A DNA stretch of 64,000 bases from NCBI GenBank assembly GCA_037157565.1, contig JAZHRO010000062.1, forward strand, positions 868,001 to 932,000. The letters run 5' to 3'. Shown in pieces: positions 47,851-58,173 of the stretch; position 1 is the first letter of the stretch, and every line of letters begins with the position of its first letter. The notes under the pieces were generated by a model. The model did not search any database, was not told where the DNA came from, and worked only from the letters and a program-made list of their open reading frames with translations. This DNA comes from Thalassia testudinum. Its lineage: Eukaryota > Streptophyta > Magnoliopsida > Alismatales > Hydrocharitaceae. A program made the translations under genes and the position numbers.

Positions 47851-49485
47851 CTCCTACAAAATCATGCTTCTTTTGAGTTGGAACCTTCTTTAAAGCTTTA
47901 AGCCCATTCTTAGTCACAAGAAAATCCCACTGTGAAAAATCTACATCTCCTTTACCTACAAAACAATTTTGCAAAGTTGGTTTTGGTACCCTTCTTTTAT
48001 TGGGTCCACAAGGGTTAGTCTTCTTCCTAAACACATGGTTTGAGGAAGTTTTCCTTTTAACAACTTTATGACTAAGAGGTAAATCATTTCTAACAATTTT
48101 AGAAGGCTTAGAAAAACTAGAAAAATCAATTCTAGTTTTACTTGAAGATGGTCTTTGAATTGCAAGTAATTTGTCTAAGTTATCTCTACCTTTAGTAAAA
48201 TTACCAAGATCATCGAGTGGGTTTTTAGATTTATCTTTCAAGTTCTCTACACTTTTCTCTAATTCACTAGTCTTCAATTCAAGAGAACTAACTTCAGATA
48301 TCAAAATAGAATTTTCCTTTTCAAGATCAACATCATTTTTGGCATGCAACTCATTTTGGCTTTCAAGTCTTTGTTTTTAGATTTTACTCTCGTATAAGAA
48401 TCATAAAGATCAATAAAAGCTTCTAATAATTCGTCAAATGAAAATTCTCTTACCTCATCATCTAGAGCCATAAGGCCTAAATAAACAACTTCCACTTGAG
48501 TAGATTCACTTGAGTCATTGTCCCTTTCGCTTTCACTAGAGTCAGAGTTGTCCTAAGTAGCATGAAGTGCCCTTTTCTGATTGAACTTCTTAGAAGTTTG
48601 ATCTTTTTTCTTTTTGAAGTTCTCCTTCTTAAGAAGGGGACCATTCTTCCAAATATGCCCAATTCCCTTACGATTGTAACAAATAATAGCCTCATCCTTG
48701 CTTTCATTATTTTTTTTTTTCCTCATGTTCTTCTTGTTCTTCAAAAATCTCCTAAATTTCCTTGAAAGTAATGCAATATCTTCACCATCACTTAGAGTCT
48801 TCAGAGTCACTTTCTACTTTGAAAGTGAATTTCTTCTTTTTCTTTTCGATCACCTTCTTCTGTTAGCTCATTTTGCTCTCATAGGCCATCAAGTTGCCAA
48901 TGAGATTCTCCATGTTCAAGTTTTCCATTACATTTGCTTCCTTGATGGCCATAAATTTAGACTTAAAATTTGGCGTTAGAGAATGTAACATCTTACCTTC
49001 TAGTTTGCCTTAGACAAAGTTCTTTCCAAGTGCTTTCAAATTATTGACAATATTTATGAATTGCATGTACATTTTCTTCATAGATTCACTTTCCTGCATT
49101 TCAAATTTTTCAAATTCTTGTGTCAACAAAACAACCTTGGAACTTTTTACCTTGTTAGTGCCTTCATCCATCACTTGTAGAGTCTTCCAAATCTCGTTTG
49201 CCATGGAGAATTATGATATTCAATTAAATTCTTCAAGACTTAATGCATAATAGAGTGCATTCATGGCCTTAGAATTTAGCATTAGTAACTCCTTTCGATC
49301 ATCCATTAAAACTCCATTCTCCAGTTTAATGGGTTTGTTGAAGACATTCTCCACCATGTCCCAAATCATATAAAATCATCCACTCTTTGTCTCTAATAAT
49401 TGTAGCTGGAGCCATTGAAGTAGGGTAGTTTGGTGAGGGAGTGCCCGTTGTTGTTGGAAGAGGTAGCAATTGCTCTTGTTGCCAT
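47851..49485 (-). pseudogene. D1 copia gag
   Basis: The start is likely the ATG at 49485 (MATRAIATSSNNNGH), 43 bases after the primer site. LPYFNGSSYNY follows, then KTLQVMDEGTNKVKSSKV and EFEKFEMQESESMKKMYMQF (49010-49204), SDGEDIALLSRKFRRFLKNKKN (48720-48780), and a decayed zinc knuckle whose CYN...GHI frame remains near 48660 but which has lost two of its cysteines. A Lys/Ser-rich tail with a coiled-coil-like stretch (VDLEKENSILISEVSSLELKT) follows. It is a UBN2-type Gag with multiple stops and frame changes. Confidence 0.8.
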
Positions 49486-49527
49486 AGAAATCACCTGAAT
49501 GTAACTTCAAGACAAATGGTGATACCT

Positions 49528-49539
49528 GCTCTGATACCA
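49528..49539 (-). other. D1 primer-binding site, initiator tRNA-Met
   Basis: The minus strand reads TGGTATCAGAGC, complementary to the 3' end of plant initiator tRNA-Met, two bases from the LTR end at 49542. Confidence 0.93.
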
Positions 49540-50081
49540 ATTGAAATCGACGCAAGAGGGGGGGTGATTTGTGCTATGCATAAAAATTAAAGCAAATAAA
49601 ATCACACCACAAAAATCAAACCACAAATTGACATAAAGATTTAGAGAGGAAACCTAAATCAGGAAAAACCTCTGCTTAGTCATCCCTAACTAGGATTTTG
49701 CCCTTGTAATTGCAAGAAAACACTAACCACACCACAAATCTGAAGGTCGTGTACCTCTTGTACAAAACCACTTCTTGAACAACTCAAGTCTTTTGTTCTC
49801 CCAAAATAGAGAAGAACCTACAACTTAGGCACTTAACAAAATGAAAATCTGAATATAAAATGTACAATAAGTCCTATAGAGCCAAGGTTATGTGTAAATG
49901 AAAGTGTGCTCAAAATAGAACTTGAAAAATACTCCCTTAAACTTTCCTTTTTCGAAAGAAATTTTTTGCTATTGAAGGATGGGAATGGAGTGCTTTGAAA
50001 TCACTTTGCAATCTCTAGAATGATGGAAATCTTGAGCAAAAGAGAGTATGTTGTTTGTAAAACTCTTAAACCATCATAGGA

Positions 50082-50089
50082 TATTTATA
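50082..50089 (-). promoter_or_regulatory. TATA box of the D1 5' LTR
   Basis: TATAAATA on the minus strand, just downstream of the palindrome cluster in the sense of transcription; its partner is at 41475-41482. Confidence 0.65.
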
Positions 50090-50199
50090 GAGAGTGTTTA
50101 GAGGCTTAATAACCACCTTAAGTTAGAGATCAAACATTTAAATTTCAAATGAAAATGTGCAATTTTGAAAAGAAATGATTCAGTCCAAAAAATCCTAAA

Positions 50200-50610
50200 A
50201 TTAATCAATTAACACTCATATTAGTCGATTAATACACTGTAGTTAATCGATTAATGAAGAAATAATTAATCGATTAATTTCTGCACAACTTAGTTCAATC
50301 CAGAACATGAAACCCAAAATTAATCGATTAATCGATTTCTTTAATCGATTAACCCAATTCTAGGAGTGCCTTGTTGGGTTTGTAATCAATTAATTTTTAC
50401 ATTCAATCGGTTAATTTTTCATATCCAGTGCAAAGATCTTGTGTTCAGGTATGAAATTAATTGATTAACCATTTTTCTTAATCAATTAATTTTCCATTTT
50501 GAACATTGAACAATTTGAAAGTTGTCTTTTTGAAAATGTGGGATTTCAAACCAATAACTAGCCTTCTAAATGACCTTCAAACGTTCTAAATCAATTAATT
50601 TTGATTATTT
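50200..50610 (-). promoter_or_regulatory. Cluster of TTAATCGATTAA palindromes in D1 U3
   Basis: Four exact copies and at least six near copies (CG to TG, or one changed flank) of a 12-base palindrome within about 400 bases upstream of the TATA box. The same cluster occurs in the 3' LTR. Clustered palindromes in this position are a known Sirevirus LTR trait; a role as binding site or as DNA structure is inference. Confidence 0.7.
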
Positions 50611-50982
50611 TTTTATTTATTTCAAATTTATAAGTAATTTTCTAGAAGAGTGCCATGTGTTAAAGTGTGGTGCGTTGGCTCTTACATAAAGCTTCTAGAA
50701 AACATAAAAAGAACATATAGAGCTTCCTTTGACTTGATGAAGTCCTAAAAAAAATGTTGGTTGATTCTTGAGACTTCCTTGAGCTATTCAACATATGTAA
50801 AGCTTTATCTTGCTTTCTTGAGATTCATCAAAATATCCAACTAACATCTTCAATCATCTTCATCTTAATATTTACTTCATGCATCTTTAATGCCTAAGTA
50901 TAACTCTGAAATACAATGTTAGATCAAAATACCTTATTTTGTTAACATCAAATTTTGGTTAACTTAGTGCTTTGTACTAACA

Positions 50983-51122
50983 CATTAACTCCAAAAAAAA
51001 TTGCATTTTGGTCCTCCAGTAGCCATAGTTTGTGCCATCAAATAAGTGATGTCTTACAGCCGACTGCCCTTCAACATAGAATTCAGAAGACCTTAACATC
51101 GTTCTGAATAAGAAAAGACTGT
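50983..51122 (-). pseudogene. D2 copia gag, N-terminal piece
   Basis: The minus strand encodes RSSEFYVEGQSAV and then HLFDGTNYGYWRTKMQFFLEL, the N-terminal motif of UBN2-type copia Gag. It breaks off at the D1 insertion and goes on in phase at 40889. It starts close to the primer site at 51123; the exact start codon is not certain. Confidence 0.78.
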
Positions 51123-51134
51123 GCTCTGATACCA
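51123..51134 (-). other. D2 primer-binding site, initiator tRNA-Met
   Basis: TGGTATCAGAGC on the minus strand, four bases from the LTR end at 51139. Confidence 0.9.
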
Positions 51135-51138
51135 GACA

Positions 51139-51952
51139 TGGATGCATGGAGTGTCTGTAGGATCTATTAGGTCTACACTAGAGGTGGATTCTAAGGCAAG
51201 ATATCAATTTAAAATAAATCAATCCACACATACAAGATAGATCACACATGATTTTTAGAGTGGAAACCCTTTCCAGTAAAAACCACTACCTAAGCCTCCC
51301 AGCTTAGGATTTCATGATTGGTTGACACTAGTCAAATCCATTAACACACCACTTGAACAAGGGTGTCACAACCTCTTACAAAGCCTTCTTCTCTTTTACA
51401 CCTAAGGAAGAGAAGAATAATGAGACTCCCAACAACGTAAGTCTCAAATCAAAGTAACAAGAATATAAATAACAATATATCCTTTGGAACCTCAGAAAAT
51501 ATACAAACTGTGGATTTTGAGACTGTAGAAAGATGGACTTTAAAAAGCATTGAAAGTAGGTGTAGAGGCGCGAAAGCATGAGAGAGATAGACCACTTTTT
51601 GCTTTTCAGAAGCTCTGAGAGGTATGTTTTGGAATGGGGGTTGAGGGACCCTATTTATAGGTGTTTTCAAGCTTATTTTAGAAAGTTTGCAAAAATGGTG
51701 TTGGTCGATCAAAATGAACTTTAGTCGATCAAAACAATATTTTTATTGATTATAGGTTGATTGATTACTCTAGGAATTTGATCAACTTGAAGTGCAATTT
51801 CAAGATTTGACCATTGGATGATTTTGATCGATTAAAGAAGAAGGTTTGGTCTATCAATAGCATTTGGTTGATAAAGGCAAGTTTGTTGGTCGATCAAGGT
51901 AAGTTTATTGGTCGATCAACAGTATTGAAAACTTAATGTTTAACCTTCTACA
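51139..51952 (-). repeat. D2 5' LTR
   Basis: An 814-bp LTR read from 51952 (TGTAGAAGG) to 51139 (GCATCCA). TATAAATA (minus) lies at 51652-51659. U3 has three exact copies of TTGATCGACCAA (minus; 51701, 51886, 51908) and several near copies. It abuts element E at 51953, where GGTGC should be one copy of the target duplication. The D2 3' LTR is not in the window. Confidence 0.8.
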
Positions 51953-51957
51953 GGTGC

Positions 51958-52415
51958 AGGAATGTGTATGCCATCTTGATTTGTGCCATTGGATATCCAA
52001 GGACTTTCTATCATAGAGAAACTCTTCTACAGGTGGAGCCTCTTTCTAGAACTCCTGCACATATTGATTCTGCTCAGCCTCCTACTGATTCTACTGATTT
52101 TTCTAGAGGTCAGGTACCTCATACTACTAAGGGTGTTGACCTAGACATTCCTATTGCACAGTGGAAGGCTACATGGTCATGTGCTTGCTATTATTTGTCA
52201 CATTATATGTCCATTGATTGATTACCTGTAGCAAGACAGTTACTTTCTCTTGCAGTTGACAGTCATCAAGTACCGCAAAATCATATAGAGGCTTTTCAGG
52301 ATCTTGGTTGGACCCTGGCAATAGAGGAAGAGATGGCTACTCTTCAATCCTGGGGCACATGGGAGCTTGTGGATCTACCTCCTAGTGTGACAGTTGTGGG
52401 GTGTAGATGGGTGTT
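51958..52415 (+). pseudogene. E integrase-RT linker and RT start
   Basis: The frame from 51964 has IGYPRTF, a form of the IGYP motif at the end of copia integrase. A Pro/Ser/Thr linker follows, then AFQDLGWTLAIEEEMATLQSWGTWELVDLPP and VGCRWVF, the first conserved RT block. One stop (near 52219) lies in the linker. It breaks at 52415 in the middle of a codon because of the LTR insertion. Confidence 0.8.
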
Positions 52416-55151
52416 TGATTTCACTATTTAACTTGCTTTAAAAGGTTATGAAATCGTCATGGCGTGAGAGCAAAAGCAATAAAAAATATTCAAAACTTTC
52501 GTACTATGGAAGTGTGGGTGTCGAACATAGGGAGGCAAATAAATGAGCTCTTTTTGTCATGAAATAAATTTTTTTATTTTTTATTTTAGTTTTTCTTTTT
52601 TTTTAGTTGTTTTTAGATATAAGAGAATTATGGTGAGATGAAAGAAAATAAAAACAATGAAAAAGAGAAATGTGGACAATGATTTAACTACTAATAACTA
52701 TAAGCTTTTATTTGTAGAAAATAATGTTTAACAAAATTCTTGGAAATAAAGATAGCAAAACAGAAAATGGAGATGAGAAGAAGAGACCCACTTGGCGAGC
52801 CCCGGAGCTTGCTGGAGATGGCCTTGAAGATTCCCAGAAGAAGTAGGTGAGAAGCAAGTTGATCCTTGGCATGGATGTAGAGGTGAGGAGAGAAGAGGTT
52901 GTCACCAAGAGCTTCAGCATGAGGGGTGAAGAGAGACATCCATGGAGCTTTTCTTCCTTGGCGTGAAGGAGGGTGAGAGTTATGAGGGTGGACCTTTATG
53001 GTGGTCAACCAAGGGTTTTGAGGTGAGAGTGAAGGTTGATGCGCATGGAATGCATTGGTTTAATTATGTCATTGTAGCATGCGTTCGCGACGTTGGTTTT
53101 AATTTAATATGTGGATTTGGTGAGTCCAAGTGTCGAACACGAGGAGGCGTCAAATTGGATTAGTTTGTTGCTTTAGTTGTCACAAAAATGTTTGGTTTGC
53201 TTGCGAGAAAACGAGAAAGAGAGAGAGAGACTAGGGTTAGATCTTGTGTTTAAATCATGGCATTCATTCTAAGAAGATTTGAGCTATGATATAAGAAACA
53301 ACATTAACATATAGCATGCAATTAGAGTTTGTTTACAACTATAGCAATAGATGAAAGCTTAAACAAGTGCGACATAAAACTAAAGTAAAAAGAGTGCAAG
53401 GAGGAGGCGATGTGGCCACGGTGGTGGAGGGGGGCTCCGTCGGTGGCTCGACAACTCCGGGGTGGATATGGGATGCTTGGTGGAGCTAGGAGAGGGCTAG
53501 TATTGCATGGAGAGTGTGTGTGAATTGAATGCTCTTGAATGGGGTGGTTGGGTAGGTTTATATAGAGAAGAAGGGGTTTCCAAACTAAGTAAGGGTTTTA
53601 GCGATGTCTAGGACGTCGCTAAACCCATTCCAGAATGTTGGTGAAGTCCCTCGCCCCCCAGTCCAAGCGCGCACGTGTGCTTCTTCCTCCGCGCAATCCG
53701 TGTGCGCACAACGTGGGTCGTTCGATCAAAGATCGGACGACTAAGATCACACCCTGAGTGCTGGTTGAGATCGCGCTGCATGCTTCTGGCACGTGCCTTG
53801 CGTGTGATCGCGTGCGTTCTCATCGGGCTGGTGAGAGTGCGCCGCATAGCCCACCTTAGAGCCATTCGATGGTGATTAGGCGATATGAATCAGCTACGGT
53901 GCAGGCTAGAGCGCGATTTGGGGCACAACGGGGGTCGAACGCTCGCCGCTGCTTGCGAGTGCGAGCCTTCAACCGCTGTGCTGCCTTCGTGAGTTGGTGC
54001 AAAGGTGAGATCAGGCACGGGCAATATCAACCATTGGATGGAGATCCAACAGTCAGATTTTGAAGTCCTTTGGGCGCACTGGAGATGCGGTGTGGATTTT
54101 CAGTCGTCTGATCTGAAGATCAGACGGCTTAAAGGTCGTTTGATGCTGCAAGAGGGCAATGGAAGTGAGCAAGTAGGCGACACATGGCACGTTTTGGGCC
54201 ATTGATCATCAGATCAATGACTAGAACTTCTTGGGCTGGTCGAGGGAGCTCTGGATGTTGGATTTAAGTGATTTTGAGTTGTTGGATTCCATTCATCTAT
54301 CTGAATCCATCTGTGCGGTCCGATTACTCATCTGAGGCCTGTTTCAACATGAACTTGTACAAATGGCCATTAAACATTGATTTATAAGGAATCTTAATTC
54401 ACGATGCATGTAGTGCTCCCATGCCCATTATGGTGTGTTATTAGTGCACATATAACCTCAAGATATTGCCTTCTACTATTCTTGCTATGTACGTAGGCTT
54501 GTGTTCCTTAGATTTGCATCCAAGGGATGGCATGGGAGTAGCCTTAGGATTCTAATCCAAGGGAGGAGGGAAGAAGTTGGTGGTTGGACATAGGATGGGG
54601 ATCCAAGGTAAAATTTTAAACCTAAGGTGGCATTGGGATGGGCTTTGAATGGAGCTTAGGTGGTTGGCGGTTGGAGTAGAAAGTGGATCTTGGTTTTGAA
54701 CGAGTGGACTTGGGTGGCATGGAAGATAGATGGAGTGTGGTGGTGACATGTGTAGGGTAGAGACAAGGGCATGTGGTGTAGCCAATAGCAGAATTTAAAC
54801 TAAGTCTATTTGGTTGCATTTCAATCCATATGCAGTGTGTGGTTGAGTAGGTGAGGCCTCCATAATTCAGCCTCCAAATAATGTGTAAAATGTCTATATT
54901 TCTTCCTTAATTGTTAGTGGTGGTCAATTCAATCTTTTCTTTGCTTCTGGTCTATAATTTGGTTCCTCAAGCCTTACTCATCCTACATTATTCGAAAGGT
55001 TCAATAGTAAGTACAATTGTATACAAATGAAACAAAATCCCTAAATAATCCTAAATGCATGATATGCAATATACATATATGAAAAGACCTATGTTTACCA
55101 AGAAGTAGTAAAAAAAAAGGCATGTTAGTTAAGTCAATTAGGTATAGATCA
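52416..55151 (-). mobile_element. LTR insertion in E RT, holding a second LTR
   Basis: The insert begins TGATTTCAC (52416) and ends TAGATCA (55151). A perfect duplication GTGTT lies at 52411-52415 and 55152-55156, and the RT codon phase is kept across it. In minus sense the start is TGATCTATACC. The left 620 bases are LTR R-U5-type with a gtgtcgaacatagggaggc motif near 52528. A second LTR 3' end with a gtgtcgaacacgagg motif starts at 53037, so a further LTR lies inside. There is no internal coding region. Confidence 0.88.
53037..54500 (-). mobile_element. Nested A2-type LTR within 52416-55151
   Basis: The left end is TGATGCGCATGG at 53037. TATATAAA (minus) lies at 53557-53564. A GC-rich centre (53600-54000) and the U3 parallel the A2 LTRs: the ccattggatgga...atccaacagtc stretch at 54032-54055 and the ctgaatccatctg...gtccgattactcatctgaggcctgt stretch at 54299-54342. 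The right border is uncertain (54400-54550), so the target duplication was not established. Confidence 0.6.
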
Positions 55152-55156
55152 GTGTT

Positions 55157-55247
55157 CACTATGAAATATCTCCCAGATGGCTCTGTCCAATGCTACAAGG
55201 TAAGGTTGGTTGCAAAACGCTACACTTAGACCTTTAGCATCAATTAT
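55157..55247 (+). pseudogene. E reverse transcriptase, second piece
   Basis: Thirty codons of copia RT (KYLPDGSVQCYKVRLVAKRYT, one stop, then SIN) between the two LTR insertions. It is in phase with 51958-52415 on the left and 56758 on the right. Confidence 0.85.
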
Positions 55248-56752
55248 TGATTGTCGTGAAATCAAAGTAGTAAAAATACGTTCGTTGTAGTCAAAATCGC
55301 GAAGATACTCTTAAATTTATAATATCAAACTCAGAAAATCGTGCAAGTTAAAAATAGAGTCCAGGTCATCTTTGGGAGGCAATTGCTATTTTTCGCTTCC
55401 TAAAAGGGAGATTTTTTTTAATTTTTTTTTTATGAAAAGCAAGAAGGTAGCAAATTGAACTATGGTATTAATTAGGAAAGCAAATGCGAAGAAACGAAGC
55501 TACCAACTATAGAAATAAATGTGAGAGACACAAAGACATGTAAAGGAAAGCTTCATTAATGATTAAAAAGAGTTCTAATACATCAAAGCAAAACTACAAA
55601 AATCAATACTATAACTAGAACAACTAAAATAAGAAAAAGAGAAAGTAGAGGCGAAGATGGCCACGAAGGCATAGCCCGGAGAGGTGCGGAGATGGAGCAG
55701 ATGCGAAAGCGCACCCAACAAAGCTTTAATCTTGGGAAGGCCCACAACCAACCTTGAAGGTGAAGAGGAGGGGGTAGTATGATGGTGTAAGAAGATGGTT
55801 GAAGTAGTGCACTAATGGAGGAAGAAGAATTTTCTATGGAAGAGGAAGAGTTGTCCCCTCAATATGGAGGCCATGGTGGTGTTTATATGACCTAAGGGAA
55901 GAGGGTGGACACCCAAGGTAGCTTGGGAGGCAAGGTTTAGGTTTAGATTTTTGAAAATTAGGTTTAGGTTTAGGATTTATCTAACTAAGAAAGTAGGACC
56001 TAATTGCCTTCAATTTTCGCCACTTCATTATTCGAATTTCAAATTGCATATAAAAGGAAAGTTGTAGCCCTTCAATTCAAATGCAACTTGAATCACTCAA
56101 TTTGGAGTTAAATTGAGAAAGTTATAACCAAAATACTGAAGGAGTGTCAGGCTGTCTCAAATTTCAAGATTGGGATCTTGATTAGAGAGATTTAAGGGAT
56201 TTATTCGGAGACCTAATTGGATACAATCAAGGCCACTTATTACTAATTGATTTTAAGAATATTTAGGGCATTTCTATGCACAAGAATTATGTGGCACATG
56301 TGGATAATGTGTAGAACTCCATAGGGTAAGATAGGACAAGGAGTGACTAATGTCACTAAGTATGTGGGCTAGGTTTTAAGACTAGTTTAGGAGTGATCCT
56401 AGGGTTGAGGAAAAGGTTTAGGGAGCTAAGTGGAGCTAGTTTGGGGTTAGGATTAGGTTTTGGGTGAGGACTAAAATAGGTTGGTTGGGTTACGGTTAGG
56501 GTTTTAGGTTCAAGTGGCTAGATATGATTCTCTTCCTCTTGCTTGCTACTCTGGAGTTCTATTTTCCTACTTCTCTTGAGCCTAAGTACCGAACTCTTGC
56601 ATATAGTGAAGCACAAAATTAGGCTCAAAATTACCATTTTACCCCTAGCATGCAAATATGCAATTAGTTACAATATGACCTAAATCTAATGCAACTAATA
56701 CCCAAAACTAAAAAGACAAACCATGTTATTATGTAAATTATATTACTCATCA
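55248..56752 (-). mobile_element. Solo LTR in E reverse transcriptase
   Basis: The 1505-bp insert begins TGATTGTCG and ends TACTCATCA. A perfect duplication ATTAT lies at 55243-55247 and 56753-56757. In minus sense the 3' end has the usual AT-rich R-U5 (55274-55640) and ATATAAA lies at 55882-55888. There is no internal region. The RT frame resumes directly behind it. Confidence 0.92.
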
Positions 56753-56757
56753 ATTAT

Positions 56758-58020
56758 TTCAAGACATTTTCACCTATTGAATAGTAAAATTCGGTTAGGA
56801 TTCTCCTATTTATAGCAATAAATTAAAGGTGTTCTGTACATCAACTTGACATTAAAAGTGTGTGCTTATATAAAGATCTTGATAAGGAGGTGTATATACA
56901 GTAACCTCCTGGATTTGTTAGCAAGGGGGAGTGTCACAAGGTTTGCAGGCTACACAAGGCAATATATGGGCTGAAACAAAGCCCAAATTATGGTTTGATA
57001 GGTTCAGTATGGCAGTTCAAAGCTTTGGGTTTACTCGGTCTACATCAAACCACTCTATGTTTAGCAGGGACACACATGCAGGCACTGTCATTCTAATTAT
57101 GTCTGTTGATAATATTTTGTTGACAGGGAGTGGCACAAACAGTTTAGACATGCACAGTTTGCAATTAAGGATCTTGGCTTGATTAGTTACTTCTTAGGCA
57201 TTGAGATACACCACATTGATGGAGGAATGGTTCTTTCACATAGGAAGTATGTGCTTGACACGTTTCAAGAGGCAGGGATGCTAAGCTACAAACTAGCTAG
57301 CATACCACTAGATCCAGCTGCACATTTTGTAAACATTGATAGTCTGATCTTAGAGGATGTTACCAGGTATAGAGCTATGGTTGCCAAGCCTTTCTATCTT
57401 ACAATGACGAGGCCAAGCATGTCATATGTTGTGGGAAGGCTGAGTTAGTTTATGCAAGAGCCTAGGGAGACACATTGGGCAAGAGTCTGTCAAGTATTGA
57501 GATATTTGAAGAGCTCCCTTAGCAAGGATTCTTCTTCCAAAGGCATGGCCACCTTTATGTGTGTATATACCCAAATGCAGATTATGATAGTGCCCCATAA
57601 GCACAGGCGATCCACAACAGGATTTTACACCTATGTTGGTGACAACTTAATCGTGTGGAGAAGTAAGAAACAGATTGTTGTCTCCAGGTCCAGTGCAGCG
57701 TCAACGTACACTGTAAGCTCTAGTGGATTAGATCCATTATCTGTGACTTTGGTGTAGAGGTTTCTAGCCCTATACCTATGTACTGTGATAACAAGGTTGC
57801 TACTTTTCTTGCCAACAATCCAGCATTCCATAAGATAACAAAACACATAGAAGTGGATTGCCACTTTGTTCAAGATGAAGTACTAACTGGCAGGATCTCC
57901 ACACCATACATCTCCAGTGAACACCAGATTGTCGATATCTTTACTAAGGTCTTAGCCAAGAAGAGATTGGAGTGTCTTTGGTCCAAGCAGAGCATGTCTG
58001 ATATATATTCTCTGGCTTGA
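56758..58020 (+). pseudogene. E reverse transcriptase and RNase H, C-terminal piece
   Basis: RT blocks in order: FKTFSPI, the QLDIKS helix, PPGFVSKGE, LHKAIYGLKQSP, WFDRFSMAVQSFGF. The catalytic motif reads SVDN (about 57100) instead of YVDD, so two key residues are changed. ISYFLGIEIHH and LDTFQEAGM follow, then RNase H with RRSTTGFYTYVGDNLIVWRSKKQ, SRSSAASTY and a final EHQIVDIFTKVLAKKR (57900-57990). A one-base deletion near 56985 and several stops break it. The stop at 58018-58020 ends the frame just before the polypurine tract and LTR. Confidence 0.87.
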
Positions 58021-58027
58021 TGGGAAG

Positions 58028-58173
58028 TATTGAGAGTTATTAGTTGTACTTTATTTCACTTATTTGTTATTTTCTTATTTTGTATGGATAACTATGTAAT
58101 TTACCCATAAGGTCTCTCTATATAAGAGTCCCTAGGGTTTTTGGAATAAGACGGCAACTTTTTTCTCCCAACA
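58028..58173 (+). repeat. E 3' LTR, short
   Basis: About 146 bases from TATTGAGAG (decayed TG start) to TCCCAACA, right after the RNase H stop and a ggga purine tract. TATATAAG lies at 58119-58126. Short LTRs of this size occur in several copia lineages. The 5' partner is not in the window. Confidence 0.72.
58119..58126 (+). promoter_or_regulatory. TATA box of the E 3' LTR
   Basis: TATATAAG in plus orientation, about 90 bases into the LTR. Confidence 0.55.

Larger units (their letters stand above)
40895..50982 (-). mobile_element. D1: complete Sirevirus-like Ty1/copia element in D2 gag
   Basis: LTRs lie at 40895-42343 (3') and 49542-50982 (5'). The flanks are CATTG (40890-40894) and CATTA (50983-50987), a 5-bp duplication with one transition. 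An initiator tRNA-Met primer site is at 49528-49539 and a strong polypurine tract at 42344-42358. In transcription order come gag, protease, integrase, RT and RNase H, then a further ORF before the 3' LTR. The copia domain order, the extra 3' ORF, repeated polypurine tracts and palindromic motif clusters in U3 all point to the Sirevirus lineage. The D2 gag frame is in phase on the two sides. All genes are broken; LTRs differ at roughly one site in eight over the first 200 bases by eye. Confidence 0.92.
49542..50982 (-). repeat. D1 5' LTR
   Basis: A 1441-bp LTR from 50982 (TGTTAGTAC) to 49542 (TTTCA). TATAAATA (minus) lies at 50082-50089. U3 holds four exact TTAATCGATTAA motifs (50243, 50266, 50320, 50341) and many one-base variants between 50200 and 50610. 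Confidence 0.93.
51958..58020 (+). mobile_element. E: Ty1/copia pol remnant split by two LTR insertions
   Basis: Plus-strand copia sequence is present in four pieces: 51958-52415, 55157-55247, 56758-58020, then the 3' LTR at 58028-58173. The pieces are in one reading phase at both insertion sites (52416-55151 and 55248-56752). The left part was cut by D2. Gag, protease and most of integrase are absent. Confidence 0.83.

Noticed and set aside
53037..54001. 965-bp solo LTR with AAGGT duplication (53032-53036 and 54002-54006)
   Set aside because: A2-type U3 sequence continues past 54001 without a break, so the match of CA plus five bases is probably chance.
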